Shown here piece by piece: positions 8,376-16,659 of a stretch of 64,000 nt of DNA (position 1 is its first letter; each line of letters begins with the position of its first letter). Position numbers and translations under genes: made by a program. The stretch is from contig NZ_JBNPWZ010000004.1 in assembly GCF_050433565.1 (NCBI RefSeq), positions 198,578 to 262,577 of the forward strand, read 5' to 3'. Below the pieces are notes generated by a model. It searched no databases. It saw only the letters and a program-made list of their open reading frames with translations, and was not told the origin of the DNA. Source of the stretch: Ornithinibacillus bavariensis (lineage in GTDB: Bacteria; Bacillota; Bacilli; Bacillales; Amphibacillaceae).

Positions 8376-8786
8376 GTGGTGGGAAAGGTAATGAGTAAAA
8401 GTATTTTTCTCGTTTTGTTGTTAACTATGTTGGCAGGATGCAACAATAACATCGACTTCGATCGACTTTCGTATTCAACAGGTACTTATAAAGAAGGAGA
8501 TACATCCTATTTCGTGTTAAATATCCATCCAAAAGATTCTATGACACTTGAATTAGTTGAATTGCCAGTCTATCAAGATGTTGAAGTGGAAGTGATGGAA
8601 TATACTATGATACAAGCCCCAGAAGGTTGGAAGACGAGCAAGAGGTTAAGTTTTCCGGTTGAAATAAATGAAGATAAGTCAGTAACGGTTGTATTTATAT
8701 CTAAGGATTCTGCAGTGGATTTAATGGAAAATAAAGATGCTTATCTAACAATTAATGGAGAGTTTTTTGAGCTAACGAATGAATAG
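8376..8786 (+). CDS. small lipoprotein of unknown function
   Basis: The N-terminus is a lipoprotein signal: a hydrophobic stretch (SIFLVLLLTML) ending in the lipobox LAGC, so the mature protein would begin at that Cys and be anchored on the outer face of the membrane. The mature part, about 110 residues, is beta-rich and acidic. GTG at 8376 has GAGGGTGAG upstream; ATG at 8391 is an alternative that leaves the signal intact. I do not recognise the family. It is a single-gene unit with its own terminator. Confidence 0.7.
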   Translation: MVGKVMSKSIFLVLLLTMLAGCNNNIDFDRLSYSTGTYKEGDTSYFVLNIHPKDSMTLELVELPVYQDVEVEVMEYTMIQAPEGWKTSKRLSFPVEINEDKSVTVVFISKDSAVDLMENKDAYLTINGEFFELTNE

Positions 8787-8810
8787 CTTTTTAAACCATC
8801 TATCTTTTAG

Positions 8811-8839
8811 AACAACTCTATAATATGAGTTGTTTTTCT
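8811..8839 (+). terminator. terminator of the lipoprotein gene
   Basis: AACAACTC (8811-8818) pairs with GAGTTGTT (8827-8834), followed by TTTC. Confidence 0.75.
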
Positions 8840-9054
8840 TCCAACAAAAGTTTTATCTGTCAACCAAACTTTCGTTATATGTAGATATTTATTTAATGTT
8901 GTGGGTAAATCCACCTTGTTTAAAATTAAGTAAAATAATAAGGCCTTATTACTGTTTTAGTATGCATGGGGGAAAAAGTCTTATATTGGGAAAAGTGTAC
9001 CTGCTATAAAACATTATTCAGTGTATGCTAAATAAAAAGATATGGGGGAATAGT

Positions 9055-9237
9055 ATGCTTAATAGAATTTCTATGTTTGTTTTAATAATTTTTCTTATTA
9101 GTATAGGTATGTTTATTTTCGTTTTAACCTCTGGTTATACCTCTGAATATCTATTAGGATATGGAATCCCAACATCGATTTTTAGTGGCTTTGCATTGAT
9201 AGCTTTTGTCCTATCAACAAAGAACAAGGACAGATAA
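9055..9237 (+). CDS. small two-helix membrane protein
   Basis: Starting at the ATG at 9055, preceded by GGGGGAATAGT, the product has 60 residues and two transmembrane segments: about 6-26 (FVLIIFLISIGMFIFVL) and 35-53 (GIPTSIFSGFALIAFVLS), with a short polar loop and a basic tail KNKDR. The in-frame ATG at 9025 lacks a ribosome binding site. No family recognised; such small integral membrane proteins are common in Bacillaceae. Confidence 0.55.
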   Translation: MLNRISMFVLIIFLISIGMFIFVLTSGYTSEYLLGYGIPTSIFSGFALIAFVLSTKNKDR

Positions 9238-9391
9238 GCGAAAAAGAATCCTTTGTAAATCTATTGTTAGTTTTAATATGACCTTAATTAATAGTCCGAT
9301 ACAGTGTAACCTTTATCGTTTTTCTTTCAATTATGCTTTAACAATATAAATCAATATCTTTTCAATAGTTGTTTCATTACTGAAATCAATC

Positions 9392-9437
9392 AAGAACCGT
9401 GGACGTATCACAGGTATGCTTCCTCGGTTCTTTTTTC
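9392..9437 (+). terminator. terminator
   Basis: AAGAACCG (9392-9399) pairs with CGGTTCTT (9425-9432), with a 25-base loop region and TTTTCTT after it. The remaining bases between 9238 and 9652 hold nothing else I recognise. Confidence 0.65.
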
Positions 9438-9652
9438 TTATCAATTTTTTTTGAAAGGAACTATAAGTAGTATTATATGAAAGTAAGTATTTATCTTTGA
9501 TAGTAAGCTATTCGGGTTGGATTTTATATCAGTATCAGTTTACTTAGACTCTTATGTTAATATAAAAGAGTTGTGAAACCATGTACGTAATCGAACAGGG
9601 CAGTTTTTTCAAAGATGGAGATACAAAATTAATATCTAAGCAGGTGAGAAAT

Positions 9653-10609
9653 TTGAGAATCGATAACCTAAATAATCTAAGTGATAATTTAAGAAATTTA
9701 GAAAAGGACTTTAAAGAAAAAATTGAACCATATCGGTCAGATTTGTGGAGATATTGTTATAGTTTAACGCGTAATCCTTGGGATGCAGAAGATTTAGTTC
9801 AAGATACATTGTTGAAGTCCTTTTCAGTAATAGCAAAATTATATCAGCCAGTAAAAACGAAATCATATTTATTTAAAATTGCAACAAACCTATATATAGA
9901 TCAAAGAAGAAGAGAAAGAATCATAAGTTTCTCAGGTAATGAAGAATCTTTAAAGAATGTGCCTTATGAAGGTGAGTTCCAACTGTTCGAAAACATTGAT
10001 TTCTTGGTGTCAAATCTTACTCCTATGCAGTATGTTGTACTGATATTATCAGATGCTTTTAAATATAAAGGAAAAGAAGTTGCAGAGATTATTGGAACGA
10101 CTGAAGGAGCAATACACACAAATTTAAGTAGAGCAAGAGAAAAACTGCGGAAAGGAGAGAAAAATGAAACACAAAAGGTTAAAACGAACACAAAGGATAT
10201 TGCGTTTAATAAAGCAATAGAAATTTTACTGGAAGGGTTTAGAAGAAAAGATCCAAAATTAATTTCATCTATATTAGATGAAAATATAGTTACTGACATT
10301 ACTCACTCTGGCATTGAATTGGGATCTGATGAAACGAAGAAAAACTCTCTAAAGGATTGGCACGAGATTGTAAAAAATCAACATATTATTGTATCTGAAT
10401 ACAAAATGCTATGGGGTCGCCCAGTAGTTATTGAATTAGAAATGAAACACGATAATCAGCTTTACTTGAATAACGTTCATTACATAGAGACAGCAGATGA
10501 TAAAATAACATATTGGAAATTTTACTGTTTTTCTTGGGATATTATGAGATTGGTTGCTAAAGAGTTAAAGGTAAATTTAAATGCAGAATATTTTTATCAT
10601 ATTTTTTAA
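9653..10609 (+). CDS. ECF sigma factor with C-terminal SnoaL-like extension
   Basis: Region 2 of sigma-70 is clear: LWRYCYSLTRNPWDAEDLVQ, then SYLFKIATNLYIDQRRRER. Region 4 follows around residues 125-175 (LTPMQYVVLILSDAFKYKGKEVAEI). Beyond it are about 135 residues that look like the NTF2/SnoaL domain found at the C-terminus of SigJ/ECF41-like factors, which in that family controls sigma activity in place of a separate anti-sigma factor. I chose TTG at 9653, behind AGGTGAG, over ATG at 9581 because it matches the length of the N-terminus of the paralogue at 24849. No anti-sigma gene is adjacent. A promoter-like motif directly downstream, before the VOC gene, is shared with the paralogue's promoter region. 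Confidence 0.85.
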   Translation: MRIDNLNNLSDNLRNLEKDFKEKIEPYRSDLWRYCYSLTRNPWDAEDLVQDTLLKSFSVIAKLYQPVKTKSYLFKIATNLYIDQRRRERIISFSGNEESLKNVPYEGEFQLFENIDFLVSNLTPMQYVVLILSDAFKYKGKEVAEIIGTTEGAIHTNLSRAREKLRKGEKNETQKVKTNTKDIAFNKAIEILLEGFRRKDPKLISSILDENIVTDITHSGIELGSDETKKNSLKDWHEIVKNQHIIVSEYKMLWGRPVVIELEMKHDNQLYLNNVHYIETADDKITYWKFYCFSWDIMRLVAKELKVNLNAEYFYHIF

Positions 10610-10617
10610 TAACATAT

Positions 10618-10652
10618 GTAAGGTTTTCATTAATTCATTCGTTGTATAAGTA
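10618..10652 (+). promoter_or_regulatory. bipartite motif shared with the second ECF locus
   Basis: GTAAGGTTTT (10618-10627), 8 bases, then CATTCGTTGTATAAGTA (10636-10652). The same pair with the same 8-base gap occurs at 24801-24835, upstream of the paralogous sigma gene. A CGTT core as -10 element with a -35 about 20 bases upstream is the layout of ECF promoters. Here it would drive the VOC gene at 10700. Confidence 0.5.
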
Positions 10653-10699
10653 TAGATTCCGTAAAAGGGATTAATAAACTATACAAGGAGAGATAAAAG

Positions 10700-11074
10700 A
10701 TGAATAGCCCAATTAGAAATAAGATGAACACAGTTTTTGTCCATGTAAGTGATTTAGAAAGGTCTGTCAAATGGTACAGTCGATTGCTCAATCAAGAGAT
10801 AGACTTAACAAAAGTTTCAAGACCAGTTCATAATTTACAAATGAATCAATACACTGGACTTACTTTGGATGCAGGTCCTTTAGACGCAACTAAAAAAATA
10901 AGTCCGTCACCACATCCACTGTTTAACTTTTATACGGATGACATTCAAAAGTCCTTTGAATATATAATAGGGTTAGGCTATCAAATAGAATCCGATATTA
11001 TTGAATTTGATGATTTTGCTTTCTTTAATATTAGTGATCCTGATAAAAATGTTGTAATGATTTGTAATGGTTAG
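10700..11074 (+). CDS. VOC (glyoxalase/bleomycin-resistance/dioxygenase) family protein
   Basis: 124 residues with the beta-alpha-beta-beta-beta layout of the vicinal oxygen chelate fold: NTVFVHVSDLERSVKWYSRL at the start and FAFFNISDPDKNVVMICNG at the end, the usual position of the D-P-D/E-G-N signature. AAGGAGAG precedes the ATG. Such proteins bind a metal and act on glutathione or bacillithiol adducts, antibiotics or aromatic compounds; the substrate cannot be told here. The gene lies 90 bases behind the ECF sigma factor and has the shared promoter-like motif in front of it, so it may be a target of that factor. Confidence 0.85.
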   Translation: MNSPIRNKMNTVFVHVSDLERSVKWYSRLLNQEIDLTKVSRPVHNLQMNQYTGLTLDAGPLDATKKISPSPHPLFNFYTDDIQKSFEYIIGLGYQIESDIIEFDDFAFFNISDPDKNVVMICNG

Positions 11075-11134
11075 TTACTTTATGGAAAAGGTGGATATTT
11101 TAAAATAAGGCATTATCTATTATCTCTTTAACTA

Positions 11135-11175
11135 GAAGGTACTTTTCTTACTAAGGAGAGTACCTTCTTTGTTCG
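11135..11175 (+). terminator. terminator of the VOC gene
   Basis: GAAGGTACT (11135-11143) pairs with AGTACCTTC (11159-11167) followed by TTTGTT. Nothing else is evident in the 346 bases between the VOC and AraC genes. Confidence 0.7.
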
Positions 11176-11420
11176 ATGATCGGAACAGAGGATATTTTTA
11201 AGGTGGTTACTTTACTGTGATTTATTATTTTACAATTCTTCTGAGTTAATCTCTGAGGAAAATAATATTTAGATATCTTTGTTAAAATTCGTGAACGAGT
11301 GTACTATAATTTGATAAAAATGGACAAAAGTATAATTTAATTGTTTGTTATAGTAACAGTAAGGAAATAATTCCTTAATCATCTATCCAACGTATGTTTT
11401 TTCTAGAAAGGCGGTGAATA

Positions 11421-12776
11421 ATGAATTACATAGAAAGTGTTCAGGCAGCAATTGATTTTATAGAAGAACATATGGAGGACAAAGTGGAATTAGAAGAAGT
11501 AGCAAAGGTAGCCTCAATGTCACTCCCACATTTATATCGGATGTTTTATTCTCTTACTGGCCTTCCAGTCAAAGACTACATGCGTAAAAGAAGAATTAGC
11601 ATTGCTTCAGAGTATCTGAAAAACTCTAACAATACAGTCCTAGATATTGCTTTGGCCTGTGGTTTTGAATCACAAGCATCTTTTTCGAAGTCATTCAAAA
11701 AAATAGTAGGTGTTACGCCAAAGGTATATAAAGAATCGGATATGTATTATTGCTTTGAATATATTAATCTATTCGAAAAGGTAAATTACCTCGAGGGGCG
11801 CGATTTGTTTGATAGATATCCGGATGTCAAGGTACTCCGTCTAAAGGATATGACTGTATTCAGCTATAAACATAAAGCCAATTGTATCGAAGGAATTGAA
11901 AAGGATGCATTTAATATTGTTCAAAGTTTAATACAAAAATCGCATATGAACAATAAGAAAATTAGATATTTTGGACGGAATATAGACTCGGAGTACCATG
12001 GGAATTCAGAATATTCCACCGAGGTTTTCGCCTATGAAATGCTGGTTCCTGTGGAAGAATCTATTTATGATTCAATAGAAGGAATGGAAATAAAAAATAT
12101 TCAAGGTGGGCTGTATGCGGTTGGATCAATATCAGCAGAATGTGAACAAAATATAATTTCATTATGGAATCGACTGTATTCTGAATGGCTACCGAAAAGT
12201 CAGTTTACAGAAGGGGCGCACACCTATCTAGAAGAGTACATTACTTTTAACAAAAAGCTTGTACGTATGAAATTATATCTGCCAATAGAACGTCAGCTGA
12301 AACCAGAGATGGCTAAAGTAGAAGAGGTAGAGCCATTTTGGGTTGCTTATAGTAAAAGTTATGGGGAAAGTGCCCAAGCGGATGCTGATAATACTCTATC
12401 AAAATGGTTAGAAACAGATTTACCAATTGACTTTGCTAATTGTCAGTTATATTTATCCTACAATTATGGAAACGAAAACGATCGTGAAAACTGGTGTGAA
12501 TATGGTATAACCACCTTGTCAAGGCTTGATAGCATTAGCGATTCTACTATTGATAAAAAGATGTTGGGCGGTGGATTATTCGCTACAATTGAAACGAAGT
12601 CCTACGGATCATTAATGGGAGTTTTGGAAATCATCCATCGTTGGATTGTATCAGAAGAAAAATATATCATTGATGATTCAAGACAGTGGTTTGCACTATA
12701 TCACACTTCCATAAACAAAGAGATTACAGTTCGTTGCTATATACCTATAATAGAAAGGAGCAAATGGTATGAGTGA
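11421..12776 (+). CDS. AraC-family regulator with two GyrI-like effector domains
   Basis: Residues 1-105 form the double helix-turn-helix of the AraC family, at the N-terminus as in SoxS/Rob-type members: LEEVAKVASMSLPHLYRMFY and VLDIALACGFESQASFSKSF. The rest of the 451 residues resembles two consecutive GyrI-like ligand-binding domains (about 125-290 and 295-448; the second ends WFALYHTSINKEITVRCYIP). Such proteins activate transcription when a cationic or hydrophobic small molecule binds the effector domain. The last codons overlap the start of the next gene by 8 bases, and the next two genes encode free-standing GyrI-like domains, so the three are probably one operon that senses or sequesters related ligands. 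Confidence 0.85.
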   Translation: MNYIESVQAAIDFIEEHMEDKVELEEVAKVASMSLPHLYRMFYSLTGLPVKDYMRKRRISIASEYLKNSNNTVLDIALACGFESQASFSKSFKKIVGVTPKVYKESDMYYCFEYINLFEKVNYLEGRDLFDRYPDVKVLRLKDMTVFSYKHKANCIEGIEKDAFNIVQSLIQKSHMNNKKIRYFGRNIDSEYHGNSEYSTEVFAYEMLVPVEESIYDSIEGMEIKNIQGGLYAVGSISAECEQNIISLWNRLYSEWLPKSQFTEGAHTYLEEYITFNKKLVRMKLYLPIERQLKPEMAKVEEVEPFWVAYSKSYGESAQADADNTLSKWLETDLPIDFANCQLYLSYNYGNENDRENWCEYGITTLSRLDSISDSTIDKKMLGGGLFATIETKSYGSLMGVLEIIHRWIVSEEKYIIDDSRQWFALYHTSINKEITVRCYIPIIERSKWYE

Positions 12777-13353
12777 AGCGATACCTCTTGAAAATCTCTT
12801 ACCTATTGAAGATTTTAAACCCCAACCAAAACCACGTTCATTAAAGGTTCTATTAGGTAAAAGCGAAAACAGGAAAACCGAACATAACTATTTTATTAAG
12901 GATTTAGAAGAAATACGATTAGTAGGTTTTCGTGTTTTATGTGAAGGAGATAAATATCAAGAAGAAATACCGAAAGCAGCCAATTTGCTACATAGAAGAA
13001 CTGATGAGATTAAGCATGTATTGAATTCTGGAAAGCAAATAGGTGCTTTTATAGTAGAGGAGTTTCCATCGGAAAAAGACGGTTATTGGGTTAGTGTTCA
13101 AGTATCTAAATACGAAGATATTCCTAAAGATATGGTCTCATTAACAGTACCTCCACAAAAATACGCAATTACATTACACCAAGGACATAAACACTTAATA
13201 AGGAAAAGTCACGAAAGGTTGCAGGAATGGTTGATTCGTAAAAGAATAAAAAGTGCCAATGATTGTTGGAATCTTGAATTCTATCAACAATTCGAAATCA
13301 ATGAAAACGTCCCTGATGATCTTGAAGTAGTATTGTACAATTCGATTTATTAA
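12769..13353 (+). CDS. GyrI-like effector-binding protein (copy 1)
   Basis: The start overlaps the AraC gene stop and has AAAGGAG in front. Residues 1-43 are a basic, proline-rich extension absent from copy 2; residues 44-194 form a GyrI-like/effector-binding domain (EEIRLVGFRVLCEGDKYQEE, then DGYWVSVQVSKYEDIPKDMV, and the C-terminal W-N-L-E-F-Y with the conserved Glu that contacts cationic ligands in this fold). It has no DNA-binding domain. Free-standing members bind or hydrolyse small toxic ligands or protect DNA gyrase. It is clearly duplicated from, or into, the next gene. Confidence 0.8.
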   Translation: MSEAIPLENLLPIEDFKPQPKPRSLKVLLGKSENRKTEHNYFIKDLEEIRLVGFRVLCEGDKYQEEIPKAANLLHRRTDEIKHVLNSGKQIGAFIVEEFPSEKDGYWVSVQVSKYEDIPKDMVSLTVPPQKYAITLHQGHKHLIRKSHERLQEWLIRKRIKSANDCWNLEFYQQFEINENVPDDLEVVLYNSIY

Positions 13354-13414
13354 CTGTTGCACGTATGCTTAATAGTAAAAATAACAGAAATTAAGAAGAA
13401 GGGATGTCTATTAT

Positions 13415-13894
13415 ATGTCAAAGAATAGTATTGACGAAAAGGCAATTAAGGAATTAGGAGAAATCCGATTAGTAGGATTTCGTGTCGTTTGTGAAGGAAA
13501 TAAATATCAAGAAGAAATCTCAAAAGCAGCAGCTTTACTTAAGGAAAGAACTACGGAAATTAAAAACGTATTACATTCAGGTAGGCAAGTAGGTGCTTTT
13601 GTAGTTGATGCATCAACTGATGATCAAGATGGCTACTGGGTTTGTGTACAAGTATCTGAATATAGCGATATCCCTAATGATATGGTTACCCTTACTGTTC
13701 CACCACAAAGATACGCTACTACCATGCACAATGGACCAATTTACTCAATCATGAATAGTTATGAGAAGTTACATCAATGGATAGCTGACAAAGGTTTACA
13801 GCGTGCACGTGAAAATTGGAGTTTAGAATTTTATCATCGATTAGAAAATGCACCTGAAGATGTTCAAGTGGAATTATGTGATTCTATTTACTAA
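13415..13894 (+). CDS. GyrI-like effector-binding protein (copy 2)
   Basis: A 159-residue paralogue of the preceding gene, with the same blocks in the same order: GEIRLVGFRVVCEGNKYQEE, DGYWVCVQVSEYSDIPNDMV, LTVPPQRYAT, and W-S-L-E-F-Y near the end. It lacks the N-terminal extension of copy 1. AAGAAGGGATG lies upstream of the ATG. The 61-base gap to copy 1 has no terminator, so both are likely co-transcribed with the AraC regulator. The tandem copies suggest dosage or ligand-range diversification. Confidence 0.8.
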   Translation: MSKNSIDEKAIKELGEIRLVGFRVVCEGNKYQEEISKAAALLKERTTEIKNVLHSGRQVGAFVVDASTDDQDGYWVCVQVSEYSDIPNDMVTLTVPPQRYATTMHNGPIYSIMNSYEKLHQWIADKGLQRARENWSLEFYHRLENAPEDVQVELCDSIY

Positions 13895-13934
13895 TCGGTA
13901 CTGAGTAAAAAAAATGTTAATTATTGATGCCACG

Positions 13935-13970
13935 AAGCCGCATTCTTCCGTAGAGAAATGCGGCTTATTC
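13935..13970 (+). terminator. hairpin behind the GyrI pair
   Basis: AAGCCGCAT (13935-13943) and ATGCGGCTT (13958-13966) pair perfectly. The T tract is poor (ATTC), so termination may be weak. Confidence 0.6.
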
Positions 13971-14285
13971 AAAAAGTTCTTTGCTTTCAAATCATGAAGG
14001 CATAGCGATAGTATTTGTTTAATATAGTTATTTACGTTTACTCCACAATCGCGCCAATAGTTTAACAATGTTCTTCTCCATTTGTAATTAATATCAGTTC
14101 TTATATTTGTTTATCCACTATAAATTCTGAATACTCTCCTTAAATATTTCATAAAACAACGTATGGAAAACCAAAGCTATAAGCCATAGCATGAGATGGA
14201 CTTAATTATCGTAACGAAATAGGCGAGACAAGATTTAAGATAATCACCATTTCCATATAACCTTTCTTTCCAATCTACCTTCATT

Positions 14286-14356
14286 AACTATCAATTTTCT
14301 TTGGAACATTTCATTCTTTCTATTAAAAAGTAAAATGTTCCAAATTTACGATAGTT
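14286..14356. repeat. nested inverted repeat upstream of the dus gene
   Basis: Outer arms AACTATC (14286-14292) and GATAGTT (14350-14356) enclose inner arms TGGAACATTT (14302-14311) and AAATGTTCCA (14333-14342). It has no T tract and ends at the -35 box of the likely dus promoter, so it could be an operator or a small mobile hairpin element. The rest of the 570-base gap 13895-14464 shows no gene. Confidence 0.6.
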
Positions 14357-14384
14357 GATAAAAAGTGCTTAAGCATGGTATAAG
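14355..14384 (+). promoter_or_regulatory. likely SigA promoter of dus
   Basis: TTGATA (14355-14360), 18 bases, TATAAG (14379-14384), about 80 bases before the dus start. Confidence 0.45.
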
Positions 14385-14464
14385 TGTAAGAGGCAGAGAT
14401 ATCTTTGCTTTTTTATTTTTGGGAAAAGTAATAATTCCCATAATGAGAGGATTGGAATTTAATT

Positions 14465-15454
14465 ATGACAGATAATTTTTGGCGTGATTTACCACGACCG
14501 TTTTTTATACTTGCACCAATGGAAGATGTGACGGATGTTGTTTTTCGTCATGTAATTAGCGAAGCAGCGAGACCAGATGTGTTTTTTACAGAGTTTACAA
14601 ACACGGAGAGCTATTGTCACCCAGATGGCCAGCAAAGTGTACGTGGGCGCTTAACATTTACAGAGGATGAACAACCGATTGTTGCCCATATTTGGGGAGA
14701 CAAGCCCGAATATTTTCGCCAAATGAGTATTGGGATGGCAGAATTAGGGTTTAAGGGTTTGGATATCAATATGGGCTGCCCTGCACCAAACGTGGCACCA
14801 AAAGGAAAGGGATGTGGTCTTATACGGCGTCCAGAGGTTGCCGCAGAATTAATCCAAGCAGCAAAAGCGGGAGGATTGCCTGTTAGTGTTAAGACAAGAC
14901 TTGGTTATACGGAAGTAGACGAATGGCGTGACTGGTTAACACATGTATTGAAGCAAGACATCGTAAATCTTTCCATACATTTGCGTACAAAAAAGGAAAT
15001 GAGTAATGTTGATGCTCATTGGGAGCTCATTCCAGAGATTAAGAAGCTTCGGGATGAGGTGGCACCTGATACACTTTTGACAATCAATGGCGATATTCCT
15101 GACCGTCAAACTGGCCTAAAACTTGTTGATCAATATGGTGTAGATGGTGTTATGATTGGGCGTGGTGTATTTAAAAATCCGTTTGCCTTTGAAAAAGAGA
15201 AGAAAGAACATAGTAGTGAGGAATTACTAGATCTCTTAAGATTGCAGCTTGATTTACATGATAAATATTCCAAAGAATATGAACCACGTCCATTTAGACC
15301 TCTACGTCGCTTCTTTAAGATATATGTCCGGGGATTTAGAGGGGCAAGTGAATTACGAAATGATTTAATGGCGACAGAGTCAACGGATGAAGTTCGTGAG
15401 ATGCTTACTAATTTTATGATTAAAAATAATCATGAAACAGGGGAAATTTCTTAA
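14465..15454 (+). CDS. dus: tRNA-dihydrouridine synthase
   Basis: FMN-dependent reduction of specific uridines to dihydrouridine in the D-loop of tRNA. The 329-residue protein is a TIM barrel of normal length for the family: FILAPMEDVTDVVFR at the start, then the Dus signature around residue 100 (DINMGCPAPNVAPKGKGCG, including the catalytic Cys in GKGCG), the FMN-phosphate site near GVDGVMIGRGVF, and a helical C-terminal tRNA-binding domain (FRPLRRFFKIYVRGF). GAGAGG upstream supports the ATG. It is a single gene ending in a strong terminator; which Dus subtype it is cannot be told by eye. Confidence 0.9.
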   Translation: MTDNFWRDLPRPFFILAPMEDVTDVVFRHVISEAARPDVFFTEFTNTESYCHPDGQQSVRGRLTFTEDEQPIVAHIWGDKPEYFRQMSIGMAELGFKGLDINMGCPAPNVAPKGKGCGLIRRPEVAAELIQAAKAGGLPVSVKTRLGYTEVDEWRDWLTHVLKQDIVNLSIHLRTKKEMSNVDAHWELIPEIKKLRDEVAPDTLLTINGDIPDRQTGLKLVDQYGVDGVMIGRGVFKNPFAFEKEKKEHSSEELLDLLRLQLDLHDKYSKEYEPRPFRPLRRFFKIYVRGFRGASELRNDLMATESTDEVREMLTNFMIKNNHETGEIS

Positions 15455-15486
15455 TTCAATGCTAGTATAAAATTGAAAAAGGTATT

Positions 15487-15521
15487 AGAAAAAGGGATTC
15501 AATTGAATCCCTTTTTCTATT
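15487..15521 (+). terminator. terminator of dus
   Basis: AGAAAAAGGGATTC (15487-15500) pairs perfectly with GAATCCCTTTTTCT (15505-15518). Confidence 0.8.
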
Positions 15522-15744
15522 TGTTTTGAAGGGCTGTAGCATTGTGAATTTCTCTTATTAAGTGTGTAAACTTATTTCTGCTTGTGATAACATTAATGTT
15601 AATAAAAAGTATCCTATAGTTATCTGACATGGATGGGAGCAAGACACTTAGGATCATCGATAGATAAATCCAGTATGGTTACTTTATAGATTTGTAGAGA
15701 GCCAGCAAAATATAGGAAAATAGAAATAAAAAGGAGTTCCATTC

Positions 15745-16659
15745 ATGAGAAATTACCTTTTAATACTATCAGTTCTTATGGTAACTGCAATCATCGTAGG
15801 AACATATTATTATCAGAATCTAGAACACAACTACACGCTTCCACAACTAAATCTACGAAATAACCTCCAAGAAGAGACACCTAATGAGATAGAAAATACG
15901 CCATTACAACCTGTTAATGATGACCCAATTAGTTATAGTTTACAAAATGATGAACTAACTATTACATACAATAAGGGGAAGGATTGGATAAAAGTCCCAG
16001 TGGATAAAAATTTATTGTTCAATGGAGAGTATCAAGGGAACAAACAGGAATTGATTGAAGGTAGCTATGTTTTATCGGAAGAGCGTTTAGCATTTCTATA
16101 TAAGCAAGTTGGGCTAAACATGAAATATACTACTGATCAGGGGAATACATGGCAAGATAGTGTAATAGCTGAGGAATTTCCAGAGCTTCGTTTTCGAAAG
16201 ATTGCGTTTCTAAATGATAGCTTTGGATATGTAATCGTATCAGGTGATCGTACAATGTCTCAAGAGTATTCAACAGTATTCCTAACCTTCGATAGTGGTA
16301 AAACCTGGACGAAAACTGAAGATCCTCCAACTACTAGGATGATTGCATTCGGTAGCTTTGTGGATGAGAAGACAGGGTTTCTATCCTATGGAACCATTAA
16401 TCCAGAAGCACCAGATGTCTATGTGACACAGGATGGAGGAAAGGTTTGGAGGCATGCTCGTTTAAGTATTCCCGCTCCGTACGGAAAAGTGTTTGTTCAA
16501 GCGGAAGCTCCATTTATTGAGGAAGACCACCTGGCTGTTCTAGTAAATCAAGGGCCAAATGGTGATTATGAAGGTGGATTAGTAAAAGGAAAATTTATTT
16601 CAAAGGATAATGGTCTAACATGGGAGTTTTTGCAGGAGGTAGAACCGGATGAAGGATAG
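15745..16659 (+). CDS. membrane-anchored or secreted BNR/YCF48-like protein
   Basis: One N-terminal hydrophobic segment (NYLLILSVLMVTAIIVGTYY) acts as a signal anchor. It is followed by a polar linker and a beta-propeller-like region with Asp-box/BNR repeats: D-Q-G-N-T-W-Q, D-S-G-K-T-W-T, D-G-G-K-V-W-R and D-N-G-L-T-W-E, spaced through residues 130-295. Such repeats occur in sialidases and YCF48-like photosystem assembly factors, but no catalytic residues are recognisable, so I call the fold only. AAAAAGGAG precedes the ATG. It overlaps the next gene by 11 bases, and the two probably act together at the membrane. Confidence 0.7.
   Translation: MRNYLLILSVLMVTAIIVGTYYYQNLEHNYTLPQLNLRNNLQEETPNEIENTPLQPVNDDPISYSLQNDELTITYNKGKDWIKVPVDKNLLFNGEYQGNKQELIEGSYVLSEERLAFLYKQVGLNMKYTTDQGNTWQDSVIAEEFPELRFRKIAFLNDSFGYVIVSGDRTMSQEYSTVFLTFDSGKTWTKTEDPPTTRMIAFGSFVDEKTGFLSYGTINPEAPDVYVTQDGGKVWRHARLSIPAPYGKVFVQAEAPFIEEDHLAVLVNQGPNGDYEGGLVKGKFISKDNGLTWEFLQEVEPDEG

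Noticed and set aside
9581..9652. Longer N-terminus for the first ECF sigma factor
   Set aside because: TTG 9653 has a better ribosome binding site and gives the same N-terminal length as the paralogue at 24849.
13874..14068. 64-aa minus-strand ORF behind the GyrI pair
   Set aside because: It overlaps the end of a clear gene and the hairpin at 13935-13966, and has no ribosome binding site.
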